From: Gemmatimonadota bacterium
GTDB lineage: Bacteria > Gemmatimonadota > Gemmatimonadetes > Gemmatimonadales > Gemmatimonadaceae
Assembly: GCA_021324775.1 (NCBI GenBank)
Contig: JAJPIM010000021.1
Span: 1-45,517 of the forward strand
Length of the DNA stretch: 45,517 nucleotides
Direction of reading: 5' to 3'
The number at the start of each line of letters is the position of its first letter. Position 1 is the stretch's first letter. The notes below the pieces were generated by a model. The model was not told the origin of the DNA, ran no database searches, and was given only the letters and a program-made list of their open reading frames with translations. Below, one piece after another: positions 1 to 8,087 of the stretch. A program made the translations under genes and the position numbers.

Positions 1-2
1 CC

Positions 3-182
3 GAATACCAGCGAGACGTCAAGGAGACGTACTCGACCGACATGGCGGATATGGACATGGATATGGACGACATGCACGACATGCCGGACATGCACGGTAC
101 GTCCTCGCCCGCTGCTGCCGGCGCGCGTGCGGGGAGGCCCTCCGACAGCAGTCTCACTCGACGAACAGCCCAGACACCGTGA
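3..182 (+). CDS. C-terminal end of an unidentified protein with a Met/Asp/His-rich tail (5' end outside window)
   Basis: An open frame enters from the window edge and stops at TGA 180-182. The last 59 residues include a run built almost only of Met, Asp and His (residues about 14-32 of the visible part, repeated D-M and H-D-M steps), then a Ser/Ala/Arg-rich disordered tail. The stop overlaps the GTG start of the next gene as GTGA, so the two are probably translationally coupled and this is likely the preceding gene of the ceramide operon. The fold is outside the window and I do not recognise the family. Met/His/Asp runs of this kind could bind Cu or another metal, but that is inference. Confidence 0.6.
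   Translation, partial: EYQRDVKETYSTDMADMDMDMDDMHDMPDMHGTSSPAAAGARAGRPSDSSLTRRTAQTP
43..97 (+). repeat. GACATG-type hexamer-like microrepeat within the coding tail
   Basis: The bases from about 43 to 97 are a degenerate tandem of GACATG/GATATG/CACGAC hexamers. They encode the Met-Asp-His tail of the partial gene. The regular spacing suggests expansion by slippage. Confidence 0.6.
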
Positions 183-1447
183 AATCAAGCGCCCAGCACG
201 CACCCGCTCAGGCATATCCGCGGACCGGGCCGAGTGAAGAGCCGGTGGCCGCAGCCGTGACCGAGCCGTCCGACGTCTTTGCCAAGGCGCATCAGTTCAC
301 GCGCCTTCGCGAAGTGCAGGCCATGGGGCTCTATCCCTATTTCGTACCTGTGCAGGCCTCGGGCTCGACCGAGATCATCATCAACGGCAAGCGCGGTGTG
401 ATGGTTGGGTCGAACAATTATCTGGGCTTCAGCCACGACCCGCGAGTGGTGGCGGCCGCGCAGGAGGCGATCGCGACGTACGGGACGGCGTGCACGGGGA
501 GCCGCTTCCTGAACGGCAACACGGAGCTGCACGAGCGCATCGAGGACCGGCTCGCGAAACTGACCGGCAAAGAGGCGGCGCTCGTGTTTTCCACGGGGTT
601 CCAGACCAACCTGGGCGTCATTTCCGCGCTCGTGGGCCGCGACGACACCGTCTACATCGACAAGCTGGATCATGCGAGCGTCGTCGATGGTTGCCGCCTC
701 GCGGCGGGCGACACGGTGCGGTTCCGGCATGGTGATCTCGACGACCTCGAAGCCAAGCTTCGCCAGTCGAATGGCGGCGGGAAGCTGATCGTCGTCGATG
801 GCGTGTTCAGCATGGAAGGCGACATCGTCGATCTGCCGCGACTGGCGGAGCTTCGGGCACGCTACGATGCGCGGCTCGCCGTCGACGATGCGCACGCGAT
901 CGGGGTGCTGGGCAAGACCGGCGCGGGGACGGCCGAGCATTTCGGACTCACCGACCAGGTGGACCTGATCATCGGGACGTTCAGCAAGTCGTTCGCGTCG
1001 ATCGGCGGGTTCGTCGCGGCGGACCAGGTCGTGATCGACTATCTCAAGCACCACGCGCGAAGCCTGATTTTCAGCGCCTCGATGCCACCGTCCGCTTGCG
1101 CGGCCGTCCTGGCGAGTATCGAGATCCTCGAGAAGGAGCCCGAACGACGGCTCAACCTGTGGGCCAATGCGGACCGGATGAAGGTGGGGCTCAAAGGCCT
1201 GGGGTTCGATATCGGTGGGAGCGAAACGCCGATCGTGCCCGTCGTCATCGGTGACGACCTGCTGACGTTCGAGTTCTGGCGCCAACTCTACGACAACGGG
1301 GTTTTCGCCAATGCTGTCGTGGCGCCGGCGGTCCCGCCGCACGCCTCGCGCATTCGCACGTCGTACTCGGCCACGCACACGCCCGACCAGCTCGACTTCG
1401 TCCTCGAGGTGTTCGCCCGCGTGGGTAAGGGGCTCGGGGTCATCTGA
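179..1447 (+). CDS. spt: Serine palmitoyltransferase (alpha-oxoamine synthase family)
   Basis: This 422-residue PLP enzyme belongs to the alpha-oxoamine synthase family (KBL, BioF, Spt, HemA). Family marks are the N-terminal NNYLGF motif, the TGSRFLNG segment, the DDAHAIG motif holding the cofactor-binding Asp/His, and GTFSKSF with Lys270 as the PLP lysine. By sequence alone it could be BioF or KBL. The next two genes match the other two steps of bacterial ceramide synthesis, so serine palmitoyltransferase, which condenses serine with acyl-CoA/ACP to 3-ketosphinganine in the cytoplasm, is the best call. The GTG start overlaps the stop of the preceding gene (GTGA), and about 40 low-complexity residues precede the conserved core. 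Confidence 0.88.
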   Translation: MKSSAQHAPAQAYPRTGPSEEPVAAAVTEPSDVFAKAHQFTRLREVQAMGLYPYFVPVQASGSTEIIINGKRGVMVGSNNYLGFSHDPRVVAAAQEAIATYGTACTGSRFLNGNTELHERIEDRLAKLTGKEAALVFSTGFQTNLGVISALVGRDDTVYIDKLDHASVVDGCRLAAGDTVRFRHGDLDDLEAKLRQSNGGGKLIVVDGVFSMEGDIVDLPRLAELRARYDARLAVDDAHAIGVLGKTGAGTAEHFGLTDQVDLIIGTFSKSFASIGGFVAADQVVIDYLKHHARSLIFSASMPPSACAAVLASIEILEKEPERRLNLWANADRMKVGLKGLGFDIGGSETPIVPVVIGDDLLTFEFWRQLYDNGVFANAVVAPAVPPHASRIRTSYSATHTPDQLDFVLEVFARVGKGLGVI

Positions 1448-1505
1448 CGATGGCTGTGTCCACCGCCAGGTTCGGCATGAGACGGCACGGCGGACGGAGG
1501 CACGG

Positions 1506-2633
1506 CTGATCGACGTCAAGCCGGTGCGGGGGCGAGCGGACCTTCGCGCATTCATCGAACTGCCGTACCGATTGTATCGCGACGACCCGCTGTGGATTCC
1601 GCCGTTGCGTCGCGACGTGGCGCACATGCTGGACAAGCACCATCCGTTTCACCAGCATGCCGAGGTCGAGCTGTTTCTGGCCCGAAACGATGCGGGTCAG
1701 GTCGTTGGGCGGATCGCCGCGGTCAAGAACGACGCGCATCTCGCGCAGCACCACGACGGGGCCGGATTCTTCGGGTTCTTCGAGAGCGAGCGCCAGCCTG
1801 AGGTCGCGGCGGCGTTGTTTTCCACGGTCTCCGCGTGGCTGGCCGCACGGGGACTCGGTGTCATGCGGGGACCCGCCAGCTTCTCCGTCAACGAGGAGTG
1901 CGGCTTGCTGGTCAAGGGCTTCGATTCGTCGCCCGTCGTCATGATGCCGTATAACCCGCCATGGTACGCCGATCTGATCGAGGGATACGGCTTCAAGAAA
2001 TCCAAAGATCTGATCGCGTACCACCACGAGGCCAACGGCGTGCCGGATCGGTTGGAGCGGGTCGCCGGCCGGCTGGCGGAGCGGCACCAGATCAAGATCC
2101 GTCCGCTGGATCTCAAGCAATTCAAGGCGGAAGTCGCGCGCGTCCGGATGCTCTACAACGCGGCATGGGACGCGAACTGGGGCAACATCCCCATGACCGA
2201 CGCCGAGTTCGACGATCTGGCCAAGCAACTCAAGCCGGTCGTGGTCCCGGAGCTGGTGCTGTTCGCGGAAGTCCGCGGCGAGCTCGCGGGCTTCGCGCTG
2301 GCGCTTCCCGATCTCAACGTCGCGCTTCGGCACATGAACGGCCGCCTCTTTCCCCTCGGCTGGGCGTACGGCCTGTGGTACGGGCGAAAGATCGACGCCG
2401 CGCGGATCCTCACTCTGGGAGTTCTGCCCAAGTACCGGTTGACCGGGGCGGCGGAATTGCTCTACATGGCGCTTTACAAGAACGCGACGGCGCGCGGCAT
2501 GACGCATGGCGAAGCGTCGTGGATTCTCGAGGACAACCTCCTCATGCGCCAGGCGATCGAGAACTTCGGCGGCGATCCGTACAAGACGTACCGACTTTAC
2601 GACAAGCCGATCCAGGCACCCGCTGCGGGCTGA
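1506..2633 (+). CDS. bCerS-like GNAT-fold acyltransferase (bacterial ceramide synthase candidate)
   Basis: About 375 residues, resembling the large GNAT-type proteins that lie between Spt and the epimerase-like reductase in bacterial ceramide loci. In Caulobacter the equivalent protein, bCerS, N-acylates the long-chain base. Visible landmarks are an N-terminal PYRLYRDDPLWIPPLRRDV stretch, a GPASFSVNEECGLLV segment, and the C-terminal LGVLPKYRLTGAAELLY acetyltransferase-like acyl-donor region. No ATG, GTG or TTG lies in frame at the conserved N-terminus. A GGAGG at 1496-1500 sits 5 nt before an in-frame CTG at 1506, used here as a provisional start. A 19-codon ATG mini-ORF (1450-1509) occupies the gap after spt in another frame. 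The family call rests on context and general similarity. Confidence 0.72.
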   Translation: MIDVKPVRGRADLRAFIELPYRLYRDDPLWIPPLRRDVAHMLDKHHPFHQHAEVELFLARNDAGQVVGRIAAVKNDAHLAQHHDGAGFFGFFESERQPEVAAALFSTVSAWLAARGLGVMRGPASFSVNEECGLLVKGFDSSPVVMMPYNPPWYADLIEGYGFKKSKDLIAYHHEANGVPDRLERVAGRLAERHQIKIRPLDLKQFKAEVARVRMLYNAAWDANWGNIPMTDAEFDDLAKQLKPVVVPELVLFAEVRGELAGFALALPDLNVALRHMNGRLFPLGWAYGLWYGRKIDAARILTLGVLPKYRLTGAAELLYMALYKNATARGMTHGEASWILEDNLLMRQAIENFGGDPYKTYRLYDKPIQAPAAG

Positions 2634-2645
2634 CCCGAAATCCCG

Positions 2646-3623
2646 ATGACTGGTTCTGGCGCCGGCTTCGCGCTCGTCACGGGCGCCAGCGGGTTCGTCG
2701 GCGGACACCTGGTCGAAGCGCTGGTCGCGGGCGGGTATCGGGTGCGCTGCCTCGTGCGCCCGCAGAGCGATCGCCGTTGGCTCGACAGCCTCGGGGTCAG
2801 CTATGCGGCCGGCACGGTGGAAGATGCCGGTGCGCTGCGGCGCGCGGTCGACGGGGTGGACGTCGTGTTCCACCTCGCGGCCCTCACGACGACGGCCCGC
2901 GCATCCGAATACGACAGGATCAACTACGGCGGCGTCGTGCGCCTCGTGGATGCCATGGCCGCGCGTCCCGTCAGGCTGGTCTTCTGCTCGAGCCTCGCCG
3001 CGGGAGGGCCAGCCCGAGCGGGCCGTCCGCTGACGGAGGCGGATCCGCCGGCTCCGATCGGCCCGTATGGCGAGTCGAAGCTTCGGGGTGAGCAGGTGGT
3101 GCTCAGTGGCGGCGTGCCTGCGGTCGTCGTGCGGCCATCGGCCGTGTACGGGCCGCGCGAGCGCGACATCCTGGCCGCATTCCGCCTCGCGGCGCGCGGC
3201 CTCGCGATCCGGACCGGGCCGCGGGGGCAGCAACTCGCCATGGTACACGTGGCGGACGTCGTGCGGGGACTGATCGCGTCCGCGCGGAGCGTGACCGCCG
3301 GTGGCGTCTACTACATCAACGGCGGCAACCATCCCTGGGACGACATCGTGACGGCGATGGGGCTCGCAGTCGGACGCCGCTCCCTCGTGGTTCCACTACC
3401 GGGGGTAGTGGTGCGTGGCGTGTCGTATGTCGCGCGCGAGTTTGCCCGCGTTACGAGCACCAAGGCGCTTCTCACGCCGGAGCGCGCTCGCGACATGTTG
3501 CAACCGGCGTGGATGTGCGACGATTCGCGCGCGCGCCGCGAGCTGGGCTATGCCCCGCAGATCGGCCTCACGGACGGGATGCGCTCGACGGCCGAGTGGT
3601 ATCGCTCGGCGGGGTGGCTCTAG
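2646..3623 (+). CDS. NAD(P)-dependent epimerase/dehydratase-family reductase, CerR-like
   Basis: A 325-residue extended short-chain dehydrogenase. It has the Rossmann motif TGASGFVG (residues 12-19), Ser115/Ser116 before the active site, and the catalytic YGESK pair Tyr141/Lys145. In Caulobacter the protein of this class in the ceramide locus, CerR, reduces the 3-keto group after N-acylation, and the gene order here (spt, bCerS-like, this gene) supports the same role. It starts 12 bp after the bCerS-like stop and ends 2 bp from the stop of the convergent flippase-like gene. Other extended SDR functions, such as sugar epimerase or sterol dehydrogenase, cannot be excluded from sequence alone. 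Confidence 0.8.
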   Translation: MTGSGAGFALVTGASGFVGGHLVEALVAGGYRVRCLVRPQSDRRWLDSLGVSYAAGTVEDAGALRRAVDGVDVVFHLAALTTTARASEYDRINYGGVVRLVDAMAARPVRLVFCSSLAAGGPARAGRPLTEADPPAPIGPYGESKLRGEQVVLSGGVPAVVVRPSAVYGPRERDILAAFRLAARGLAIRTGPRGQQLAMVHVADVVRGLIASARSVTAGGVYYINGGNHPWDDIVTAMGLAVGRRSLVVPLPGVVVRGVSYVAREFARVTSTKALLTPERARDMLQPAWMCDDSRARRELGYAPQIGLTDGMRSTAEWYRSAGWL

Positions 3624-3625
3624 AC

Positions 3626-4654
3626 TCAGCTCGTTTTGGGGGCGGTGTGCGCGCCGCGACGGCCGGAGACCCAGGTCAGTGTGAGGCCGATCCCGATCCA
3701 CGTGAGTTCGCGCAGGCGGCTCATGACCGACGCGTACACGCCGAGCGCCGGTGGGAGGCCGACCAATCCGAAGATGAGATAGAGTCCGCCTTCCTTCGAT
3801 CCCAGCTCGAACGGGATGAACACCGTGAGGTTCGTCGCGAGCTGCGAGAAGGCGCCGATCACGAACGCGGTGGCGTAGCCGATATGGAGGCCCATCGCGC
3901 GCGCGATGAACAGGAACTCGAACATCGCGATCATACGGCCCACTACCTCGGCGAGAATGGCGATCGTCAGCCGGCGGCGCTCCCCCTCGGTGAGCTCCGC
4001 CATCTGGTCATCGATGTGCTGCAAGGTGGGCCGCGCGGACTCGAAGCGAGCCGAATAGCGCCGGAGGATCGGGATTCGTGGCACCAGGTTGAGCGCCCGC
4101 TCGAGGAATCCGCGCCGGAAGAGCGACAAGAGGAGTGCGGCAACACCGAGCAGCCCGATCGCGGTCACGGTCAGCACGATGTCGGTCGCCGTCGTGCGGG
4201 GGATCAGCACCCACGCCACCGGCATGGCGATGACCCAGAACAGCACCTGGCCGAGCGTATGGACCACGCGGAAGCTCACGACCGACGCGGCCGCGCGGCT
4301 GGTACCGACCCAGTCCTTCGCGGCCGCGACGCGGAACGGCTCTCCACCGAGCGCAACGAACGGGGTCACGTAGTTGATCGCGAAGCTGGAGACGCTGATG
4401 GCGTACGCGCGCCAGAACGGGATCATCTTGGAGGTGGTGTTCTTCGCGGTCAGGTGGGCCCCTGCGCGGAGGAGTGTCTCCCAGGCAACGGTGTTGCTGA
4501 CATACACGAGGCCCCAGACGGCGACGATGGGGCCGAGCACCCACGCCGTGCTGCGGAGATTCCTGAGCAGTCCGTCGACGCCGGCCCGATAGAGCAGGCC
4601 CGCGAACACGACGGCTCCGAAGAGGAACACGACCAGCCGAACGCGCTTGCTCAC
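3626..4654 (-). CDS. LPG synthase TM/flippase-like membrane protein (PF03706-type)
   Basis: A 342-residue polytopic membrane protein with about eight hydrophobic segments and the features of the lysylphosphatidylglycerol synthase transmembrane/flippase-like family. These include the AINYVTPFVALGGEPFR segment and a late FIPFELGSKEGG motif near a P-x-x-G-x-K/x-E-G pattern. Such proteins move or modify lipids at the inner membrane. The GTG start is chosen because GAGGA lies just upstream, overlapping the stop of the Gfo/Idh gene (the stop is at 4662). It is the last gene of the seven-gene minus-strand unit and is a candidate translocator for the unit's lipid product. The substrate is unknown. 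Confidence 0.8.
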   Translation of the reverse strand: MSKRVRLVVFLFGAVVFAGLLYRAGVDGLLRNLRSTAWVLGPIVAVWGLVYVSNTVAWETLLRAGAHLTAKNTTSKMIPFWRAYAISVSSFAINYVTPFVALGGEPFRVAAAKDWVGTSRAAASVVSFRVVHTLGQVLFWVIAMPVAWVLIPRTTATDIVLTVTAIGLLGVAALLLSLFRRGFLERALNLVPRIPILRRYSARFESARPTLQHIDDQMAELTEGERRRLTIAILAEVVGRMIAMFEFLFIARAMGLHIGYATAFVIGAFSQLATNLTVFIPFELGSKEGGLYLIFGLVGLPPALGVYASVMSRLRELTWIGIGLTLTWVSGRRGAHTAPKTS

Positions 4655-4661
4655 CCGTTCC

Positions 4662-5714
4662 TCAACCGATCGCGACGCGCGAGCCGGTGCGCGCCGAGGT
4701 GTAGGCCGCTTCCAGGACGCAGGCCACCCGCGTGATATCGTCGAGCGCTGCCGGGTCGGTGCCACGGTCCATCGCGTCCGCAAATGCGGAGAAGAGCGCG
4801 GCGAACCAGCCGGCGTAAGACCGCTTGTCGAGTTGCACCGAGAAGTCGTGCGATTCCGGAGCCTGTCCGTTTCGCTCCAGGCGCAGGATGCCGCCCTGCC
4901 AGTCGATCGTGCCGCGATCGCCGATGAATCGCACGCGATTCTCGCGATGAGATGCGGACCACGTCAGCAGCAGAGTCGCGAGGCGGCCGGGAAACTCCAC
5001 CGCCACCTGTGCGGTGTCTTCGACGCCGTAGTCGAAGTGCCGAAGGCGGCCAGTCCACGCGCGGACACCTGTCGCCTGCTCTCCCGCGGCATCCAGCAGC
5101 GAGTAGAGCAGATGCGTCCCGTGATCGAGCAGGATCCCGCCGGCGCTCTCGGCCGCGACGGTCCTCCACGGTTGCGCGCGCGGGTCGCTCCCCGCATCGG
5201 CAGCGGGCCGATAGACCGAGAGCTCGGCCAGGTGCCAGCGGCCGATCGCCCCGCCGCGAATCCATTCCAGCATCTGGCGCCAGGCCGGGTTATACCGGTA
5301 CTGGTGGCAGGGCACCACGACACGGCGTGCGTTGCGTGCGGCGAGGGCGAGCTGCGCGGCCTCGTCCCGCGAGAGGGCGACGGGTTTCTCGCAGACCACG
5401 TGATAGCCGCGGGCGAGGGCCCAAAGCGTGGTCTCCAGGTGCGTGGCGGTCGGGGTGCAGACGTCGACGAAGTCCAACGTCCCCATCGTCTCGAGCGCGG
5501 CGCGATCGGGCACCACGGGGATGTCGGCACCGGCCGATGCACCGGGAGCGGGATCCACGGCGGCGACGATGCCGAGGCGGGCGCGCAGTGCCGGGTCATG
5601 TCTGAAGCCCGGCAGGTGGGCGTTCCGTGCGATCCCGCCAAATCCGATCAGCGCGCCGCGATAGGGGTGTGATCCGGCCGGGACGCTGCCCGTCCGCCCA
5701 TCAGTTTCCGCCAA
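4662..5714 (-). CDS. Gfo/Idh/MocA-family NAD(P)-dependent oxidoreductase
   Basis: A 350-residue protein with an N-terminal Rossmann fold (GFGGIA at 24-29) and the family's Glu-Lys-Pro motif at 109-111 (CEKPVAL), followed by the C-terminal alpha/beta substrate domain, which contains GGILLDHGTHLL. Family members oxidise or reduce sugars and cyclitols, myo-inositol 2-dehydrogenase among them. It overlaps the CDP-alcohol phosphotransferase gene by 14 bp, so it belongs to the same transcript. In context it may make the keto-polyol that the neighbouring aminotransferase would aminate, which is inference. Confidence 0.88.
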   Translation of the reverse strand: MAETDGRTGSVPAGSHPYRGALIGFGGIARNAHLPGFRHDPALRARLGIVAAVDPAPGASAGADIPVVPDRAALETMGTLDFVDVCTPTATHLETTLWALARGYHVVCEKPVALSRDEAAQLALAARNARRVVVPCHQYRYNPAWRQMLEWIRGGAIGRWHLAELSVYRPAADAGSDPRAQPWRTVAAESAGGILLDHGTHLLYSLLDAAGEQATGVRAWTGRLRHFDYGVEDTAQVAVEFPGRLATLLLTWSASHRENRVRFIGDRGTIDWQGGILRLERNGQAPESHDFSVQLDKRSYAGWFAALFSAFADAMDRGTDPAALDDITRVACVLEAAYTSARTGSRVAIG

Positions 5715-6723
5715 TGGGAACCGCTGGCGGTGTCGGTGGGTTGGGTGGAGTTGGTGGCACCGTGGCCATATCGCCCCGGAGGATCGCTCCGGCGCGGCGT
5801 TCCTGCTCGCCGACGATCGCCGCCATGATCACGTTCATCGGGAGGACCGTGACCCACAGGAGTCCAGCGGGCCATCCCGCGACGGCGGTAACGCCCAGCA
5901 CGATGAACCGGACGTTCTGGCCGAGCCAGGGACACCAGGACAGCAGGGGCAAGATCCGCTCGCGATAGGCGGCGGCGCCTCCGGGCGCGACACGATGGTC
6001 GCGGGTCGCCCGCACCAGCGCGACCGTTTGCGGGAAGAGCCGGGCCTGAAGTCTCGCGTAGCTCCGGTAGATGTTCGTCGTGAGCCGCTGAAACCACGAG
6101 ATGTTCGCTGGCACCTCGACCTCGTCGACATCGAGCTCGCTGCCTTTGCCCGTGCCCAGCGCAAGGAAGGCATGACGAACGAAGTCGATCGTGGCACTCT
6201 GGCTGGTGTGGCTGAACGACGCGATGACCGCGAGCAGGATGGCGGTCGTCCACGACCAGCCGCTGTAGAGCACCAGCCGGACGACGAGATGGACGCCGAG
6301 GTTCAGGAATCGGAGCCCATCCGATGATCCGTCGAGCGCGCGGCCCAAGCGGGTGGACGTGCCCCGCCGGCGCGCGAGTTGTCCGTCCGCGCTATCGAAC
6401 AGGTCGGAGACAATGAACAGCGCGAAACCAGCGGCATTGATCCACGGGCTCGTGTACACGAACAGGTGGCCTGCGACGAGTCCAATCACGACACTGATGA
6501 GGGTCACCTGGTCGGGGGTGATCCGCGTCGGGTAGAGGATGCCCGTGATGCGTGCGCCGATCGGGCGGAAGAACCGCAGATCCAGCCATTCCTCGACCTC
6601 GTCGCCCTTGGTCGCGAGCGGGTCCGTCTGGGGCGGGCCGGGTGGCCTCGCGGCTGCATCGTGGGCAGCCGCCAGCGGATCGGGCCGGCCGCCCAGCGCC
6701 TGATCCACCGTCTCCCAACTCAC
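5701..6723 (-). CDS. CDP-alcohol phosphatidyltransferase-family enzyme
   Basis: A 340-residue membrane enzyme that carries the complete family motif: Asp113-Gly114, Ala117-Arg118, Gly127, Asp131 and Asp135, with exact DGxxARx8GxxxDxxxD spacing. It has hydrophobic segments at about 72-108, 140-170 and 265-305. The family transfers a phospho-alcohol between CMP and an acceptor alcohol (PgsA, PssA, inositol-phosphate types). The N-terminus has about 40 extra Pro/Ala-rich residues, and the C-terminus is a Pro-rich tail of P-T-P-P-N-P repeats. The GTG start overlaps the aminotransferase stop as GTGA. A nucleotidyltransferase in the same operon suggests that the CDP-activated partner is made locally rather than being CDP-diacylglycerol. 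Confidence 0.88.
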   Translation of the reverse strand: MSWETVDQALGGRPDPLAAAHDAAARPPGPPQTDPLATKGDEVEEWLDLRFFRPIGARITGILYPTRITPDQVTLISVVIGLVAGHLFVYTSPWINAAGFALFIVSDLFDSADGQLARRRGTSTRLGRALDGSSDGLRFLNLGVHLVVRLVLYSGWSWTTAILLAVIASFSHTSQSATIDFVRHAFLALGTGKGSELDVDEVEVPANISWFQRLTTNIYRSYARLQARLFPQTVALVRATRDHRVAPGGAAAYRERILPLLSWCPWLGQNVRFIVLGVTAVAGWPAGLLWVTVLPMNVIMAAIVGEQERRAGAILRGDMATVPPTPPNPPTPPAVPIGGN

Positions 6724-8087
6724 GCCCCGACGCGCTCCGCGGCTTCTCCGAGCACGCCCTTCATGATGGCAAGCGCCTCGAGTGCCTCCTCTTCCCGAAT
6801 CACGAGCGGCGGATTGATGCGAACCTCAGGATTGTAGATCATCGCCAGGACTCCTCGCGAGAGGAGGGTATCGAAGATCCAGCGTGCCTGATCCTTGCCG
6901 ATCAGTTTATTCGTGCCGGGGACCACCAGATCCATGCCGATCATGAGACCGCGGCCGCGCACCTCTCCGACGATCGGGATCTCGCGTTGCCAGGTCTTCA
7001 TCTCGGCCAGCATCCGCGCGCCAACGACGCGGCTGTTCTCGACCAGTCCTTCCTCGATGATCGTCTCGATCGACGCGCGTGCGGCGGCCGCGGCGAGAGG
7101 ATTGCCGCCGTAGCTCGATGAACTGCCGCTGGGATTGGCCCACGGCTTGGCGGCTGCCACCTGCTCGCGCGCGATGACGCCGGTCATCGGGAAGCCGGCG
7201 CCGAAGCCCTTGCCGATCGTCATGATGTCCGGCAGGACGCCGTCATGCTCGATCGCGAACATCTTGCCCGTGCGGCCGAACCCCGTGAGCATCTCGTCGG
7301 CGATGAGTACGGCGCCGATCTTGTCGGCGAGCTCGCGTAGCACGCGGAGATAGCCTGGAGGCGGGATGACGTTGCCGGCCGTTCCCTGGATCGGCTCGAC
7401 GATGATCGCCGCCACGTCGTTCGTCGTCTCGACCTCGATCTTCTTGCGCAGGAACTCGACACAGTGCCAGGAGCACGAGGGGAACGTCTTGTCGAACGCG
7501 CAGCGTTCACACGAGGCGTACGGCGTGCTATAGGTGCCCGGCATCAGGGGGCCGAGGTGATGCTTGAAGCTCGAGCCGAGAAGCGGAAGGACACCGCTCG
7601 TCTTGCCGTGGAAGCCGCCCCAGAACCCGATGAACTCGGTCTTGCCGGTATACGACTTGGCGAGGCGGAAGGCCGACTCCACCGCTTCCGCGCCGCTGCT
7701 GTAGAGCTGCGTGCGGTTGAGATCACCCGGGGTGATGTCCGCGATCAGTTTGACGAGCGCGGCCCGGTGTTCGGACGTGAAGCTGCCGACATGCACGCGG
7801 GCGACCTGGCGCTGGACCGCGGCGACGTACTTCGGGTGCGCGTAGCCAAGGGCGGCGACACCCACACCGGCGAGGAGATCTATGTACCGGCGCCCGTCGA
7901 GATCGTAGAGCATGACGCCTTCGCCGCGATCGATGCAGAGGCGGCTGAAGAGGGCGACGCTCTGGGTGCCAGGGGCGAGGAATTCGGCTTCGGCGTTGAA
8001 GGCGGCGAGCGAGCGGGGACCCGGGCCGGCGCGGTCGGCTGGAGTGGCGGGGCGGGGCTCGGCGAGCGCCGTCAAAGGCTGCGTCAC
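6720..8087 (-). CDS. Class III PLP aminotransferase with a Cys4 insertion
   Basis: A 455-residue fold-type I aminotransferase. Visible features are the SSGAEAVESA phosphate-binding segment near 130-139, Asp264 in ADEMLTGFGRTG, and Lys293 in IGKGFGAGFP, which is the Schiff-base lysine. A Cys-rich stretch at 193-209 (Cys193, Cys196, Cys205, Cys209) could bind a metal or form disulfides; comparable Cys motifs occur in some ornithine/GABA-type class III enzymes. It is coupled by GTGA overlaps to the ATP-grasp gene upstream and the CDP-alcohol phosphotransferase downstream. The amino acceptor is unknown. The operon suggests a keto- or aldehyde-polyol rather than a normal amino acid intermediate. 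Confidence 0.88.
   Translation of the reverse strand: MTQPLTALAEPRPATPADRAGPGPRSLAAFNAEAEFLAPGTQSVALFSRLCIDRGEGVMLYDLDGRRYIDLLAGVGVAALGYAHPKYVAAVQRQVARVHVGSFTSEHRAALVKLIADITPGDLNRTQLYSSGAEAVESAFRLAKSYTGKTEFIGFWGGFHGKTSGVLPLLGSSFKHHLGPLMPGTYSTPYASCERCAFDKTFPSCSWHCVEFLRKKIEVETTNDVAAIIVEPIQGTAGNVIPPPGYLRVLRELADKIGAVLIADEMLTGFGRTGKMFAIEHDGVLPDIMTIGKGFGAGFPMTGVIAREQVAAAKPWANPSGSSSSYGGNPLAAAAARASIETIIEEGLVENSRVVGARMLAEMKTWQREIPIVGEVRGRGLMIGMDLVVPGTNKLIGKDQARWIFDTLLSRGVLAMIYNPEVRINPPLVIREEEALEALAIMKGVLGEAAERVGA

Noticed and set aside
1440-3332. 630-codon minus-strand open frame under the ceramide genes
   Set aside because: It is a complement shadow of the bCerS-like and CerR-like genes, with no recognisable motif.
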